Source: an uncultured Bacteroides sp. (GTDB lineage Bacteria > Bacteroidota > Bacteroidia > Bacteroidales > Bacteroidaceae). Taken from it: a stretch of DNA of 50,989 bases. The DNA lies in NCBI RefSeq assembly GCF_905207245.1, contig NZ_CAJLKP010000043.1, forward strand, positions 1 to 50,989, given 5' to 3'. The translations under genes were made by a program, and so were the position numbers. The notes beneath the pieces were generated by a model. It was not told the origin of the DNA. It worked only from the letters and a program-made list of their open reading frames with translations, and ran no database searches. This document shows positions 1-9,339 of this stretch, one piece after another; the first letter of the stretch is position 1, and each line of letters opens with the position of its first letter.

Positions 1-69
1 TACAAGCTACAAGTGCCTTTCGGAACATAGCGCAGCTACTTGTAGCTTGTAGCTGGTAGCTCGTAACTA
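1..69. repeat. Heptad repeat with a 14-bp inverted repeat
   Basis: Positions 1-14 and 38-51 are perfect inverted repeats separated by 23 bases. The right arm merges into four 7-base units at 42-69 (gtagctt, gtagctg, gtagctc, gtaacta). The stem could end transcription of a gene lying outside the window, or the tract could be a simple intergenic repeat. A related AGTAG heptad array lies upstream of alaS at 32407-32427. Confidence 0.6.
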
Positions 70-140
70 ATACATTACGAATTACCCCCTCTCCCCACGT
101 TTACAAATCTTAATCTTCTGCAAGCGAGACAAAAAAGATG

Positions 141-169
141 TTTCATTTCAAGATTATTACGTATATTTG
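141..169 (+). promoter_or_regulatory. Putative promoter of the parAB operon
   Basis: TATATTTG at 162-169 matches the Bacteroidota -7 consensus TAnnTTTG. The -33 element is weak (tttc at 141-144, 17 bases upstream). The predicted start near 176 leaves a leader of about 165 bases before parA. Within that leader, 254-262 (ttatcaaca) differs by one base from a DnaA box; a single box is weak evidence for an origin. The rest of 1-339 holds no gene that I can see. Confidence 0.5.
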
Positions 170-339
170 CAAGCTAAACAAGAGAATGGAAAGCGCCGCT
201 ACGGACTGAAATGAAATAAAAACAGCTTCGAGTTATTAACAAAATAGGCGACTTATCAACAGATTTTGCAATCTTTCTCTTTTTTAGTAGGCGCAATACG
301 GAATTATCACTTATTTCGCTGCCAATAAACACTAAGAAT

Positions 340-1104
340 ATGGGAAAAATTATTGCTTTGGCAAATCAAAAAGGTGGTGTAGGAAAAACAACGACTACGA
401 TTAACCTCGCAGCCTCCCTCGCCACCCTGGAAAAGAAAGTGCTCGTTGTGGACGCAGACCCGCAGGCAAACGCCTCTTCCGGTTTGGGTGTCGACATCAA
501 GCAGGCGGAATGTACTATTTACGAGTGCATTATTGACCGTGCCGATGTCCGCGAAGCTATCCATGACACGGAGATTGATACACTGAAAGTGATCTCCTCC
601 CACATAAACTTGGTAGGCGCCGAGATAGAGATGCTCAACTTGAAAAACAGGGAAAAGATATTGAAGGAAGTGCTTGCACCGTTGAAGGAAGAGTTTGATT
701 ATATCTTGATAGACTGCTCACCTTCACTGGGACTGATTACCATCAATGCCCTCACCGCAGCCGATTCTGTGATTATCCCCGTACAAGCGGAGTATTTTGC
801 ATTGGAAGGTATCAGTAAGCTGCTGAATACCATCAAGATTATCAAGTCGAAACTGAACCCGGCACTCGAAATCGAAGGTTTCCTGCTGACGATGTACGAC
901 TCGCGCCTGCGCCAGGCCAACCAGATTTACGACGAAGTGAAACGCCACTTCCAGGAATTGGTGTTCAATACCGTCGTGCAGCGCAACGTCAAACTGAGCG
1001 AGGCTCCCAGCTACGGTCTGCCCACCATCTTGTATGATGCGGACTCCACCGGGGCCAAGAACCATATGTCGCTTGCCAAAGAACTGATTAGCCGTAACAA
1101 TTAA
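340..1104 (+). CDS. parA: Chromosome-partitioning ATPase ParA/Soj
   Basis: ParA-type ATPase of 254 residues, the usual length for a chromosomal (small) ParA without an N-terminal HTH. The deviant Walker A motif KGGVGKTT is at residues 11-18, the A' motif VDADPQAN near 37-44 and the Walker B region LIDCSPS near 123-129. Family knowledge: it forms ATP-dependent dimers on the nucleoid and moves ParB-parS complexes. parB follows after 17 bases, so the two are very probably co-transcribed. The start is the first ATG after the promoter and matches the family N-terminus. Confidence 0.96.
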   Translation: MGKIIALANQKGGVGKTTTTINLAASLATLEKKVLVVDADPQANASSGLGVDIKQAECTIYECIIDRADVREAIHDTEIDTLKVISSHINLVGAEIEMLNLKNREKILKEVLAPLKEEFDYILIDCSPSLGLITINALTAADSVIIPVQAEYFALEGISKLLNTIKIIKSKLNPALEIEGFLLTMYDSRLRQANQIYDEVKRHFQELVFNTVVQRNVKLSEAPSYGLPTILYDADSTGAKNHMSLAKELISRNN

Positions 1105-1121
1105 ATTTAAAACGAAGAACC

Positions 1122-2009
1122 ATGGCACAAAAAAGAAATGCATTAGGACGCGGGCTGGACGCCCTGCTCTCAATGGACGAAGTGCAGACCGAAGGCTCTT
1201 CTTCCATCAACGAAATAGAGTTGTCGAAGATTGTCGTCAACCCTAACCAGCCTCGTCACGAATTTGACGAGACTGCCCTTCAGGAACTTGCCGACTCAAT
1301 CTCTGAAATAGGTATCATTCAACCCATTACCCTGCGCAAGCTGTCGGACGATGAGTATCAAATCATTGCCGGAGAGCGCCGTTTCCGCGCTTCGCAACGG
1401 GCCGGTCTGGCAAGTATCCCCGCTTATATCCGCACTGCCGACGACGAAAACGTCATGGAAATGGCGCTCATCGAGAACATACAGCGCGAGGACCTGAACT
1501 CGGTGGAAATAGCCCTTGCCTACCAGCATCTGCTGGAACAGTACGGTCTGACACAGGAACGCCTCAGCGAACGCGTAGGTAAAAAGCGTACCACTATCGC
1601 AAACTATCTGCGTCTGTTGAAGTTGCCCGCCCCTATCCAGATGGCAATACAGAACAAGCAGATAGATATGGGACATGCCCGTGCGCTTGTCACCCTGGGT
1701 GACCCAAAACTGCAAGTGAAAATATTCGAAGAAATCATTGAGCACGGGTACTCCGTACGCAAGGTAGAAGAAATAGTAAAATCCCTGAACGAAGGCGAAA
1801 CCGTGAAAAGCGGCGGACGCAAAATCGCTCCCAAACGGGCCAAACTGCCGGAAGAATTCAACATGCTGAAACAACAGCTATCGGGCTTCTTCAGCACCAA
1901 AGTGCAGTTGACTTGTTCGGAGAAAGGAAAAGGTAAAATCAGTATCCCGTTCAATAACGAAGAGGATTTGGAACGTATTATCGGTATACTCGATACTCTA
2001 AAAAAATAA
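1122..2009 (+). CDS. parB: ParB/Spo0J chromosome-partitioning protein
   Basis: ParB of 295 residues. The N-terminal motif RNALGRGLDALL (5-16) is the typical ParA-interaction start. The CTP-binding/clamp motif GERRFRAS is at 84-91. A helix-turn-helix lies near 143-168 (QERLSERVGKKRTTIANYLR), followed by a C-terminal dimerisation region. Family knowledge: it loads at parS, slides as a CTP-dependent clamp and works with ParA. I could not find a 16-bp parS-like palindrome by eye in this window. The gene ends directly against the next start at 2010. Confidence 0.96.
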   Translation: MAQKRNALGRGLDALLSMDEVQTEGSSSINEIELSKIVVNPNQPRHEFDETALQELADSISEIGIIQPITLRKLSDDEYQIIAGERRFRASQRAGLASIPAYIRTADDENVMEMALIENIQREDLNSVEIALAYQHLLEQYGLTQERLSERVGKKRTTIANYLRLLKLPAPIQMAIQNKQIDMGHARALVTLGDPKLQVKIFEEIIEHGYSVRKVEEIVKSLNEGETVKSGGRKIAPKRAKLPEEFNMLKQQLSGFFSTKVQLTCSEKGKGKISIPFNNEEDLERIIGILDTLKK

Positions 2010-2858
2010 ATGACGAAAGGAACAAGAACATATCAATGGTGTATCGCCCTGCTGCTTTGCCTCGTGCAGACGGCAGGGATTGCTATGTATGGGCAAGACC
2101 GCCCGCGCGCCGCTGCCAAACGCCAACAAGCACAACAGGCAGATTCGCTACGGAAGCTGCCACAGATAGCATTGGATAGTCTGGATTCGCAAGCCGCCCC
2201 CGCTCTGCAACGGGGTTCGGCAGCCGTAGACAGCATTGCCGTAGCCGACAGCATTGCTGCCGAAAACAAAAAACGCCTGTTGGAGATGACCACTACTGCC
2301 ACCCCGCAAGTGCCGCCCACACCGGCGGACAGTCTGCACGAGGCAGTCAACAAGAAAGTATTCATTCCCAATCCGACCAAGGCGACATGGCTCGCTCTCG
2401 TCATTCCCGGCGGCGGACAAATCTATAACCGGAAATACTGGAAGCTGCCTATTATATATGGCGGTTTTGCCGGATGTGCATATGCGCTCACGTGGAATGG
2501 CAAAATGTATAAAGACTATATGCAGGCCTACAAGGATGCCGCCCAAGGAAATTGGGAAGCCAGCAGTATCAATGACCTCCTGCCTCCCGGATACGTTGAC
2601 CGTGTTTCCAAAACCCAGATAACAGAAACCCTCCGGAAGCGAAAAGACACATACCGTCGGTATCGTGACCTGAGTATCTTCGCCTTCATAGGCGTCTATC
2701 TGATATCGGTAATCGATGCTTATGTAGATGCAGAGTTATCTAATTTCGACATCACCCCCGACCTTAGCATGCGGATAGAGCCGGCTGTAATCAACAACCA
2801 ATACAGTAGCGGCACCTCCAACAAGTCGGTCGGGCTGCAATGTAGTTTCCGTTTTTAA
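2010..2858 (+). CDS. DUF5683 membrane protein
   Basis: Protein of 282 residues that begins on the base after the parB stop. A hydrophobic signal-like segment (about 10-27) is followed by a low-complexity Ala/Asp/Ser/Gln-rich stretch (about 30-105). The DUF5683 core starts near 118 (NPTKATWLALVIPGGGQIYN), with hydrophobic helices around 125-160 and 222-240, and the end (LQCSFRF) resembles an outer-membrane or periplasmic terminus. The family is typical of Bacteroidota and often follows parB. Its role is not known to me; the context suggests an envelope function tied to growth. Confidence 0.8.
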   Translation: MTKGTRTYQWCIALLLCLVQTAGIAMYGQDRPRAAAKRQQAQQADSLRKLPQIALDSLDSQAAPALQRGSAAVDSIAVADSIAAENKKRLLEMTTTATPQVPPTPADSLHEAVNKKVFIPNPTKATWLALVIPGGGQIYNRKYWKLPIIYGGFAGCAYALTWNGKMYKDYMQAYKDAAQGNWEASSINDLLPPGYVDRVSKTQITETLRKRKDTYRRYRDLSIFAFIGVYLISVIDAYVDAELSNFDITPDLSMRIEPAVINNQYSSGTSNKSVGLQCSFRF

Positions 2859-2892
2859 TGAATAAATAAGCTATACCAAAGAATAATCACAC

Positions 2893-4200
2893 ATGAAAAA
2901 TAAATCTGTAAACATGAAGAAGTTTATCGCTACTCCGTTCCTGTTTTGTCTATCACTTTTCACCTTTCACGTACAAGCGCAGGAAAGTGTGGATGTGCTC
3001 ATCCGCGACAACGGAACAGAACGAAAGGAAAGTATCGAGCTTCCCCAAAGTATGACATATCCGCTGGACAGCTTGCTCAACGACTGGAAAGCGAAGAATT
3101 ATATCGACCTGAGCAAAGATTGCAGCACTTCTACAGAGAATCCTCTTTTCAGCGACTCTGTCTATATCGACCGCCTGAGCCGCATTCCAGCCGTAATGGA
3201 AATGCCATACAATGAAATTGTACGCAAATTTATTGATATGTACACCGGACGCCTGCGCAATAATGTAGCATTTATGCTGAGCGCCTGCAACTTCTACATG
3301 CCTATCTTTGAAGAAGCACTCGATACCTACGGTCTGCCGCTCGAACTCAGGTATCTGCCCATTATCGAGTCCGCCCTCAACCCTTCCGCCAGGTCGCGCG
3401 TAGGCGCCTCCGGCTTGTGGCAGTTTATGCTGGCTACCGGAAAGATGTACGGGCTGGAAAGCAACAGCCTCGTTGACGAACGCTGCGACCCGATAAAAGC
3501 CACTTGGGCAGCCGCCCGCTACCTGAAGGATTTGTATGCCATTTATCAGGACTGGAACTTGGTGATTGCCGCCTACAACTGTGGACCGGGCACCATCAAC
3601 AAGGCTATACGCCGCGCCGGAGGGAAAACGGACTATTGGGAAATCTACAACTTCCTGCCAAAGGAAACCCGAGGATATGTGCCTGCATTTATTGCAGCCA
3701 ACTATGTTATGACGTATTACTGCAAGCACAACATCTGCCCCATGGAAACCAATATTCCTGAGGCAACGGACACCGTTCTGGTGACAAAAAACTTACACTT
3801 CGAACAACTTGCCGATATCTGTGGCGTCAGCCTGGAAGAAGTCAAAAGCCTTAACCCCCAGTACAAAAAGAGCATTATTCCCGGTGAAAGCAAAGCACAG
3901 ACTCTCCGCCTGCCGATGAACTCCATCAGTACATTTATCGACAACCAAGATACAATCTATGCCCATCGTTCTAACGAACTGTTCAAGAACCGCCGAACGG
4001 TAGCCATCTCCGAAACCCGTTCTACAGGACGGCGCGCCACCACTGGCAGCGGCAACCTGACGCGTCATAAGATACGAAACGGAGAAACACTGGGAAGCAT
4101 CGCACGCCGTTATGGTGTCACCGTCAAACAACTTCAAAGTTGGAACGGACTGCGCAACACCAACATTTCCGCCGGAAAGCAACTGAAGATATATAAATAA
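2893..4200 (+). CDS. Lytic transglycosylase with C-terminal LysM (MltD-like)
   Basis: Exported protein of 435 residues with a signal peptide ending near VQAQ. A later ATG at 2914 would give a more compact signal peptide and is a good alternative start. The GH23-type SLT domain covers about 110-290: PIIESALNP holds the catalytic Glu, with GASGLWQFM and AAYNCGPG as the other family motifs. A degenerate LysM-like segment (about 305-345) and a clear LysM (about 388-434) should bind peptidoglycan. Expected role: non-hydrolytic cleavage of glycan strands in the periplasm. It belongs to the parA-parB-DUF5683 run. Confidence 0.92.
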   Translation: MKNKSVNMKKFIATPFLFCLSLFTFHVQAQESVDVLIRDNGTERKESIELPQSMTYPLDSLLNDWKAKNYIDLSKDCSTSTENPLFSDSVYIDRLSRIPAVMEMPYNEIVRKFIDMYTGRLRNNVAFMLSACNFYMPIFEEALDTYGLPLELRYLPIIESALNPSARSRVGASGLWQFMLATGKMYGLESNSLVDERCDPIKATWAAARYLKDLYAIYQDWNLVIAAYNCGPGTINKAIRRAGGKTDYWEIYNFLPKETRGYVPAFIAANYVMTYYCKHNICPMETNIPEATDTVLVTKNLHFEQLADICGVSLEEVKSLNPQYKKSIIPGESKAQTLRLPMNSISTFIDNQDTIYAHRSNELFKNRRTVAISETRSTGRRATTGSGNLTRHKIRNGETLGSIARRYGVTVKQLQSWNGLRNTNISAGKQLKIYK

Positions 4201-4212
4201 ACCCACAAACGC

Positions 4213-4242
4213 TTGCGTGATGTTGAAATTTGCTTATTTTTG
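4213..4242 (+). promoter_or_regulatory. Promoter of rel
   Basis: The -7 element TATTTTTG at 4235-4242 lies 19 bases after a TTG at 4213-4215, good spacing for a Bacteroidota housekeeping promoter. It rules out the upstream TTG at 4213 as the rel start, because that codon would precede the transcript. Confidence 0.65.
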
Positions 4243-4269
4243 CAGCAATTGAAGAAAGGAGAACAGGTT

Positions 4270-6528
4270 ATGGAAGAGAATGTGAGCCAGAAAGATAAAG
4301 AAAAAGTCGAAGAGGAAATGATAGAACAGGCTTTCCAGCAACTGTTGAACGACTATTTGGCAACCAAACACCGTAAGCGTATTGAGATTATTACAAAAGC
4401 ATTCAACTTTGCCAACCAGGCGCATAAGGGCATCAAACGCCGTTCGGGCGAGCCTTACATTATGCACCCGCTTGCTGTGGCACAGATTGTATGCACCGAA
4501 ATAGGTTTGGGCTCTACGTCCATTTGTGCCGCCCTGCTGCACGATGTGGTAGAGGACACAGACTATACCGTAGAAGACATAGAAAATATATTCGGCCCGA
4601 AGATTGCCCAGATTGTGGACGGGCTGACTAAAATATCCGGTGGTATCTTCGGTGACCGCGCTTCGGCACAGGCAGAGAACTTCAAAAAGTTACTGCTGAC
4701 GATGTCTGATGATATACGTGTGATTCTTATCAAAATAGCCGACCGTCTGCATAATATGCGCACGTTAGGTTCCATGCTGCCCAACAAGCAATTCAAGATT
4801 GCAGGTGAGACATTGTATATCTATGCCCCCCTTGCCAACCGCCTGGGGCTTTATAAAATAAAAACTGAACTGGAAAACCTGAGTTTCAGATACGAACATC
4901 CCGAAGAATATCACGAAATCGAAGAAAAGCTGGCGGCCACAGCTACCGAGCGTGACAAGGTATTCAAGGAGTTCACCGCCCCGATTCGTGCCCAACTGGA
5001 CAAAATGGGGTTGAAATACCGTATTCTTGCACGTGTAAAATCCATCTTCTCCATCTGGAACAAGATGCAGACCAAGCATGTGCCGTTCGAGGAAATCTAC
5101 GACCTGCTTGCCGTACGCATCATTTTCGAACCACGCAATACGGACGAGGAACTGAACGATTGTTTCGACATCTACGTCTCCATCTCCAAAATATACAAGC
5201 CCCATCCCGACCGCCTGCGCGACTGGGTGAGCCACCCCAAAGCAAACGGTTATCAAGCCCTGCACGTCACCCTCATGGGCAACAACGGACAGTGGATTGA
5301 AGTGCAAATCCGCAGCGAGCGCATGAACGACGTGGCCGAACAAGGCTTTGCTGCACACTGGAAATACAAAGAAGGAGGTGGCGGTGAAGACGAAGGCGAA
5401 CTGGATAAATGGCTACGCACCATCAAGGAAATTCTCGATGACCCACAACCGGACGCTATCGACTTCCTCGATACCATCAAACTGAACCTGTTTGCATCGG
5501 AGATATTCGTGTTTACTCCGAAAGGTGAAATCAAAACCATGCCGCAGAATTCTACAGCACTGGACTTTGCTTTCTCCCTGCACACAGACATCGGTAGCCA
5601 CTGCATCGGTGCAAAGGTAAACCATAAGCTTGTACCATTGAGCCACAAATTGCAGAGCGGTGACCAGGTGGAGGTACTGACATCCAAATCTCAACGCGTA
5701 CAACCGGAATGGGAAGTATTTGCAACGACTGCCCGTGCCCGTGCCAAAATAGCCGCCATCCTGCGCAAAGAGCAAAGAACAAGCCAGAAAGAAGGCGAAA
5801 ACCTCCTGAACGAATTCTTCAAAAAGGAAGAACTGCGACCGGATGACATACTGGTAGACAAACTGGTAAAGGCTCATAACATGAAAAGCCGTGACGAATT
5901 ACTCATAGCCATCGGCAACAAGAAAATCGTACTCGGAGATCTGGATAAAAACGCCTTGAAAGAAAAGCAGGGAACCAACTGGAAGAAGTTCCTCACATTC
6001 TCGTTCGGCAGCAATAAAGATAATAAAGAACCGGTCGAAGAGAAGGTGCCGCAAGAAAAGGAGAAAATCAATACGAAGCAAATTCTGAAACTGACGGAAG
6101 AGAATATCCAGAAGAACTATATCATGGCAGAATGCTGTCACCCTATACCCGGTGATGACGTGCTGGGTTACATTGACGAGAATGACCGGATCATCATTCA
6201 TAAACGCCAATGCCCCGTTGCCGCCCGATTGAAGAGTAGCTACGGAAACCGCATTCTTGCCACAGAATGGGACACACACAAGGAGCTCTCTTTCTTGGTG
6301 AATATATATATAAAAGGTATAGATGCCATGGGATTGCTGAACGAAGTGACCCAAGTCATCTCCCGCCAGTTGAATGTGAATATCCGTAAACTGACAATTG
6401 AAACAACGGACGGCATCTTTGAAGGCAACCTGCAATTGTATGTACATGATGTGGACGACGTGAAAACCATTTGCAATAATCTGAAACAGATACAGAACAT
6501 CAAGCAGGTGACCCGTGTAGAGGCGTAA
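4270..6528 (+). CDS. rel: Rel/SpoT-type (p)ppGpp synthetase/hydrolase
   Basis: Long RSH enzyme of 752 residues. The start is ATG 4270, after AAGGAG at 4256-4261. Order of domains: HD hydrolase (HDVVED at 91-96), synthetase (RVKSIFSIWNKMQ near 256, and RLRDW near 314, the basic RxKD-like type seen in bifunctional enzymes), TGS (from about 411) and C-terminal ACT (from about 674). Conserved HD residues suggest that hydrolysis is retained, so both making and degrading (p)ppGpp is expected. It has its own promoter and probably carries bactofilin downstream. Confidence 0.95.
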   Translation: MEENVSQKDKEKVEEEMIEQAFQQLLNDYLATKHRKRIEIITKAFNFANQAHKGIKRRSGEPYIMHPLAVAQIVCTEIGLGSTSICAALLHDVVEDTDYTVEDIENIFGPKIAQIVDGLTKISGGIFGDRASAQAENFKKLLLTMSDDIRVILIKIADRLHNMRTLGSMLPNKQFKIAGETLYIYAPLANRLGLYKIKTELENLSFRYEHPEEYHEIEEKLAATATERDKVFKEFTAPIRAQLDKMGLKYRILARVKSIFSIWNKMQTKHVPFEEIYDLLAVRIIFEPRNTDEELNDCFDIYVSISKIYKPHPDRLRDWVSHPKANGYQALHVTLMGNNGQWIEVQIRSERMNDVAEQGFAAHWKYKEGGGGEDEGELDKWLRTIKEILDDPQPDAIDFLDTIKLNLFASEIFVFTPKGEIKTMPQNSTALDFAFSLHTDIGSHCIGAKVNHKLVPLSHKLQSGDQVEVLTSKSQRVQPEWEVFATTARARAKIAAILRKEQRTSQKEGENLLNEFFKKEELRPDDILVDKLVKAHNMKSRDELLIAIGNKKIVLGDLDKNALKEKQGTNWKKFLTFSFGSNKDNKEPVEEKVPQEKEKINTKQILKLTEENIQKNYIMAECCHPIPGDDVLGYIDENDRIIIHKRQCPVAARLKSSYGNRILATEWDTHKELSFLVNIYIKGIDAMGLLNEVTQVISRQLNVNIRKLTIETTDGIFEGNLQLYVHDVDDVKTICNNLKQIQNIKQVTRVEA

Positions 6529-6565
6529 ATGGAATGAAAGTCAAACAATAAAAGCACACTATAAT

Positions 6566-6958
6566 ATGTTTAACTCTAAAAAAGGAATAGACGATAAAGT
6601 TAGTAACCAGTTAACCACCCTTTCCAACCAAAGTTTAATCAAGGGTGACTGTTCCATAGAAGGAGATATGCGTATCGATGGAACGATAGAAGGCAATATC
6701 CGATGCACCGGAAAAATAGTGATTGGTCCTGAAGGAAGAATAAACGGAAACATTTCCTGTACGCACGCCTGCCTGCACGGCACTATCATTGGCGATGCAT
6801 ACGTGAAGGAAGAACTCACCCTGAAAGCCAACTGTGTGATGCAAGGCAACATCTATACCACGAAACTGGAAATAGAATCGCAAGCCAAGTTCAACGGAAG
6901 CTGTAGTACAAATGACATGAATCATGAGGTAAAATTACTGGGAGCTATTACTGAATAA
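6566..6958 (+). CDS. Bactofilin
   Basis: Small protein of 130 residues with the bactofilin (DUF583) beta-helix core at about 22-118. Repeating short glycine-containing turns such as IDGTIEGNI and INGNISC mark the coils of the helix, flanked by short polar tails. Family knowledge: bactofilins self-assemble without nucleotides into filaments that scaffold envelope or morphology proteins. The location near a peptidoglycan-cleaving enzyme and ParAB fits cell-shape or chromosome-organisation roles. It starts 37 bases after rel. Confidence 0.92.
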   Translation: MFNSKKGIDDKVSNQLTTLSNQSLIKGDCSIEGDMRIDGTIEGNIRCTGKIVIGPEGRINGNISCTHACLHGTIIGDAYVKEELTLKANCVMQGNIYTTKLEIESQAKFNGSCSTNDMNHEVKLLGAITE

Positions 6959-7048
6959 CATTATTTACAATAGATTTAAGCTTCCCAAAACCATTCCGCT
7001 AATAAAAGTTTTATTTTGCATAGACATCTATTATTGATATAAAATAGC

Positions 7049-7056
7049 TATTTTTG
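7049..7056 (+). promoter_or_regulatory. Putative promoter of the polyene operon
   Basis: TATTTTTG at 7049-7056 is a perfect -7 element; no convincing -33 TTTG is present at the right distance. It sits only 12 bases before the ATG at 7069, so the leader would be about 6 bases from that codon or about 18 from the ATG at 7081. The 90 bases before it are very AT-rich. No other promoter-like site was noticed ahead of the operon. Confidence 0.5.
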
Positions 7057-7068
7057 CAGTCTATATCA

Positions 7069-8610
7069 ATGAAGTATACTATGATAGTCGGCAAATATAT
7101 AAATTTAGAGATACTCCGAAGGATACTATTTAATGATGAAGAAATAATAATTTCCGATGAATGTATCCAAGAAGTAGATAAAAGTTTTCACTTCTTAAGA
7201 GAGTTCTCAAGCGATAAAATTATTTACGGAATCAATACAGGATTCGGTCCTATGGCGCAATATAGAATCGAAGACAAGTCATTAAGAGAACTACAATATA
7301 ATATTATCAGAAGCCACTCTACCGGAGCCGGACAACCATTGCCTTCACTCTATGTAAAAGCAGCAATGATTGCCAGATTATTCACCTTTCTACAAGGGAA
7401 ATCAGGAATACACACGGAACTGGTAGAGTTACTCGTTAAGTTCATTAACCTGAATATTTTTCCATATATACCGGAACATGGCAGCGTAGGTGCCAGTGGT
7501 GACTTGGTGCAACTTGCTCACATGGCATTAGCACTGATAGGAGAAGGCGAAGTCTTCTATAAAGGAGAGCTACAACCTACCGCCCAGGTACTTGAGAAGA
7601 ATCACCTCGAGCCTTTTTCCATACACATACGCGAAGGGCTCTCGGTAACCAATGGCACTTCTGTCATGACAGGCATTGGCATTGTGAATTTGCTTTATGC
7701 CCGCCAATTGCTCAATTGGTCGGTTTGTGCATCGGTAATGATGAATGAGATTGCTGCATCGTATGACGATTTTATCTCCCAGCCGCTCAATGATGCCAAA
7801 CTCCACAAAGGCCAGCAGAAAATAGCTGAGGCCATGAGAAAACAAATGGCAGACAGCAAGTGCACACTCAAAAGGGAAATTGAATTGTACGGACAAAAAC
7901 ATGAGGAGAAGATTTTTGAACATAAAGTACAACCTTATTATTCATTAAGATGTACTCCGCAGATTCTGGGGCCGGTATATGATGCTTTAGCCAATGTGGA
8001 AGAAGTGCTCATCAATGAAATCAACTCTGCTTGTGATAACCCGATTGTCGATCCTGAGACACAGAATGTATACCATGGTGGTAACTTCCATGGAGATTAT
8101 ATATCTTTTGAGATGGATAAACTGAAAATAGCCATCACGAAACTAACTATGCTCAGCGAGCGTCAATTGAACTATCTGTTTCATGATAGAATCAATGGCA
8201 TCCTCCCTCCTTTTGTCAACTTAGGAGTATTAGGATTGAATTATGGACTGCAAGCCTCACAATTCACGGCAACCTCTACAACTGCCGAATGCCAGACTTT
8301 GTCTAATCCGATGTATGTGCATAGCATTCCCAACAACAACGATAACCAGGATATTGTGAGCATGGGAACCAACTCTGCATTAATGGCAAAAACGGTTATT
8401 GAGAATTCTTATCAAGTCATGAGTATTCTGTTTATGGGTATTGTACAGGCAGTGGATTATTTAAAGATACAGGAGAAGTTGAGCACAGAGTCACGTTGTG
8501 TATACAATGAAATCCGGGCATTTTTCCCCGTATTTACCCAGGACACTCCCAAATACAAAGAGATAGAAGCAATGGGTAAGTACTTGAAGAATAAGAAATT
8601 TAATTTATAA
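7069..8610 (+). CDS. Tyrosine/histidine ammonia-lyase (TAL-like)
   Basis: Aromatic amino acid lyase, 513 residues from ATG 7069 (509 from ATG 7081; an upstream TTG at 7054 lies inside the promoter). The MIO cofactor triad Ala-Ser-Gly is at about 142-144 in VGASGDLVQL. Other family motifs are YGINTGFGPMAQYR, NGTSVMTG, QEYYSLRC-like QPYYSLRC and NNNDNQDIVSMG. The substrate loop reads IIRSHSTGAGQPL, very like the tyrosine lyase of Flavobacterium johnsoniae as I remember it. It would convert tyrosine to p-coumarate plus ammonia; histidine to urocanate is the alternative. No hut genes are nearby, and the next gene starts at the very next base, so an aromatic starter for the polyene is favoured. 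Confidence 0.88.
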   Translation: MKYTMIVGKYINLEILRRILFNDEEIIISDECIQEVDKSFHFLREFSSDKIIYGINTGFGPMAQYRIEDKSLRELQYNIIRSHSTGAGQPLPSLYVKAAMIARLFTFLQGKSGIHTELVELLVKFINLNIFPYIPEHGSVGASGDLVQLAHMALALIGEGEVFYKGELQPTAQVLEKNHLEPFSIHIREGLSVTNGTSVMTGIGIVNLLYARQLLNWSVCASVMMNEIAASYDDFISQPLNDAKLHKGQQKIAEAMRKQMADSKCTLKREIELYGQKHEEKIFEHKVQPYYSLRCTPQILGPVYDALANVEEVLINEINSACDNPIVDPETQNVYHGGNFHGDYISFEMDKLKIAITKLTMLSERQLNYLFHDRINGILPPFVNLGVLGLNYGLQASQFTATSTTAECQTLSNPMYVHSIPNNNDNQDIVSMGTNSALMAKTVIENSYQVMSILFMGIVQAVDYLKIQEKLSTESRCVYNEIRAFFPVFTQDTPKYKEIEAMGKYLKNKKFNL

Positions 8611-9339
8611 ATGAAATACGCGTTAATAACAGGCGGAAGCCGGGGTATAGGACGTACTGTCAGCATAAAGTTGGCAGAGATGGGATATACAGTGCTGATT
8701 AATTATCAAAGTAACGATAAGGAAGCAGCAAAGACCCTACAATTGGTTCGTGAAAAAGGAGGAGACGGAGAGTTATTGAAGTTTGACGTCACCAACCCGA
8801 ATGCAGTAACCGAAGCCATAAACTCCTGGAGTACCCGACACCCGGAAGAATATATCGAAGTACTGATAAATAATGCAGGCATACGTAAAGACAACCTTAT
8901 GCTCTGGATGACCGGAGAAGAATGGAATAGTGTATTGGATACCAGCCTGAACGGATTCTTCCACGTTACTCAGGCATTACTTAAAAACATGTTAGTCAAA
9001 CGCTTCGGACGTATAGTCAACGTAGTTTCACTATCAGGCATCAAAGGCATGCCCGGACAGACCAACTATTCTGCAGCTAAAGGCGGTGTCATTGCCGCTA
9101 CCAAGGCATTGGCCCAGGAGGTAGCAAAGAAACATGTGACAGTCAATGCCGTAGCACCGGGATTCATCCGTACGGAAATGACTGAGGATATCAATGAAAA
9201 CGAGTGGAAAAAACACATCCCTGCCGGACGCTTCGGTGAACCGGAAGAAGTGGCAGCTCTTGTTGGCTTCTTGGTATCCCCCAACGCCTCTTACATTACG
9301 GGTGAAGTGATTTCAATCAATGGAGGACTGTATACATGA
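8611..9339 (+). CDS. 3-oxoacyl-ACP reductase, FabG-like SDR
   Basis: Short-chain dehydrogenase of 242 residues. The cofactor motif TGGSRGIG is at 7-14, NNAG near 87-90, and the catalytic Ser-Tyr-Lys is at about 140 (VSLSG) and 153-157 (YSAAK). The C-terminal SYITGEVISINGG is typical of FabG. It should reduce 3-ketoacyl-ACP to 3-hydroxyacyl-ACP with NADPH after each extension. It starts on the base after the lyase stop and overlaps the next gene by 4 bases (ATGA), which suggests translational coupling. It is the only ketoreductase in the cluster. Confidence 0.93.
   Translation: MKYALITGGSRGIGRTVSIKLAEMGYTVLINYQSNDKEAAKTLQLVREKGGDGELLKFDVTNPNAVTEAINSWSTRHPEEYIEVLINNAGIRKDNLMLWMTGEEWNSVLDTSLNGFFHVTQALLKNMLVKRFGRIVNVVSLSGIKGMPGQTNYSAAKGGVIAATKALAQEVAKKHVTVNAVAPGFIRTEMTEDINENEWKKHIPAGRFGEPEEVAALVGFLVSPNASYITGEVISINGGLYT

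Noticed and set aside
141..216. 10-bp inverted repeat (141-150 and 207-216) around the parA promoter, possibly another invertible switch
   Set aside because: Only 10 AT-rich bases, and inversion would be harmful for an essential partition operon. Probably chance.
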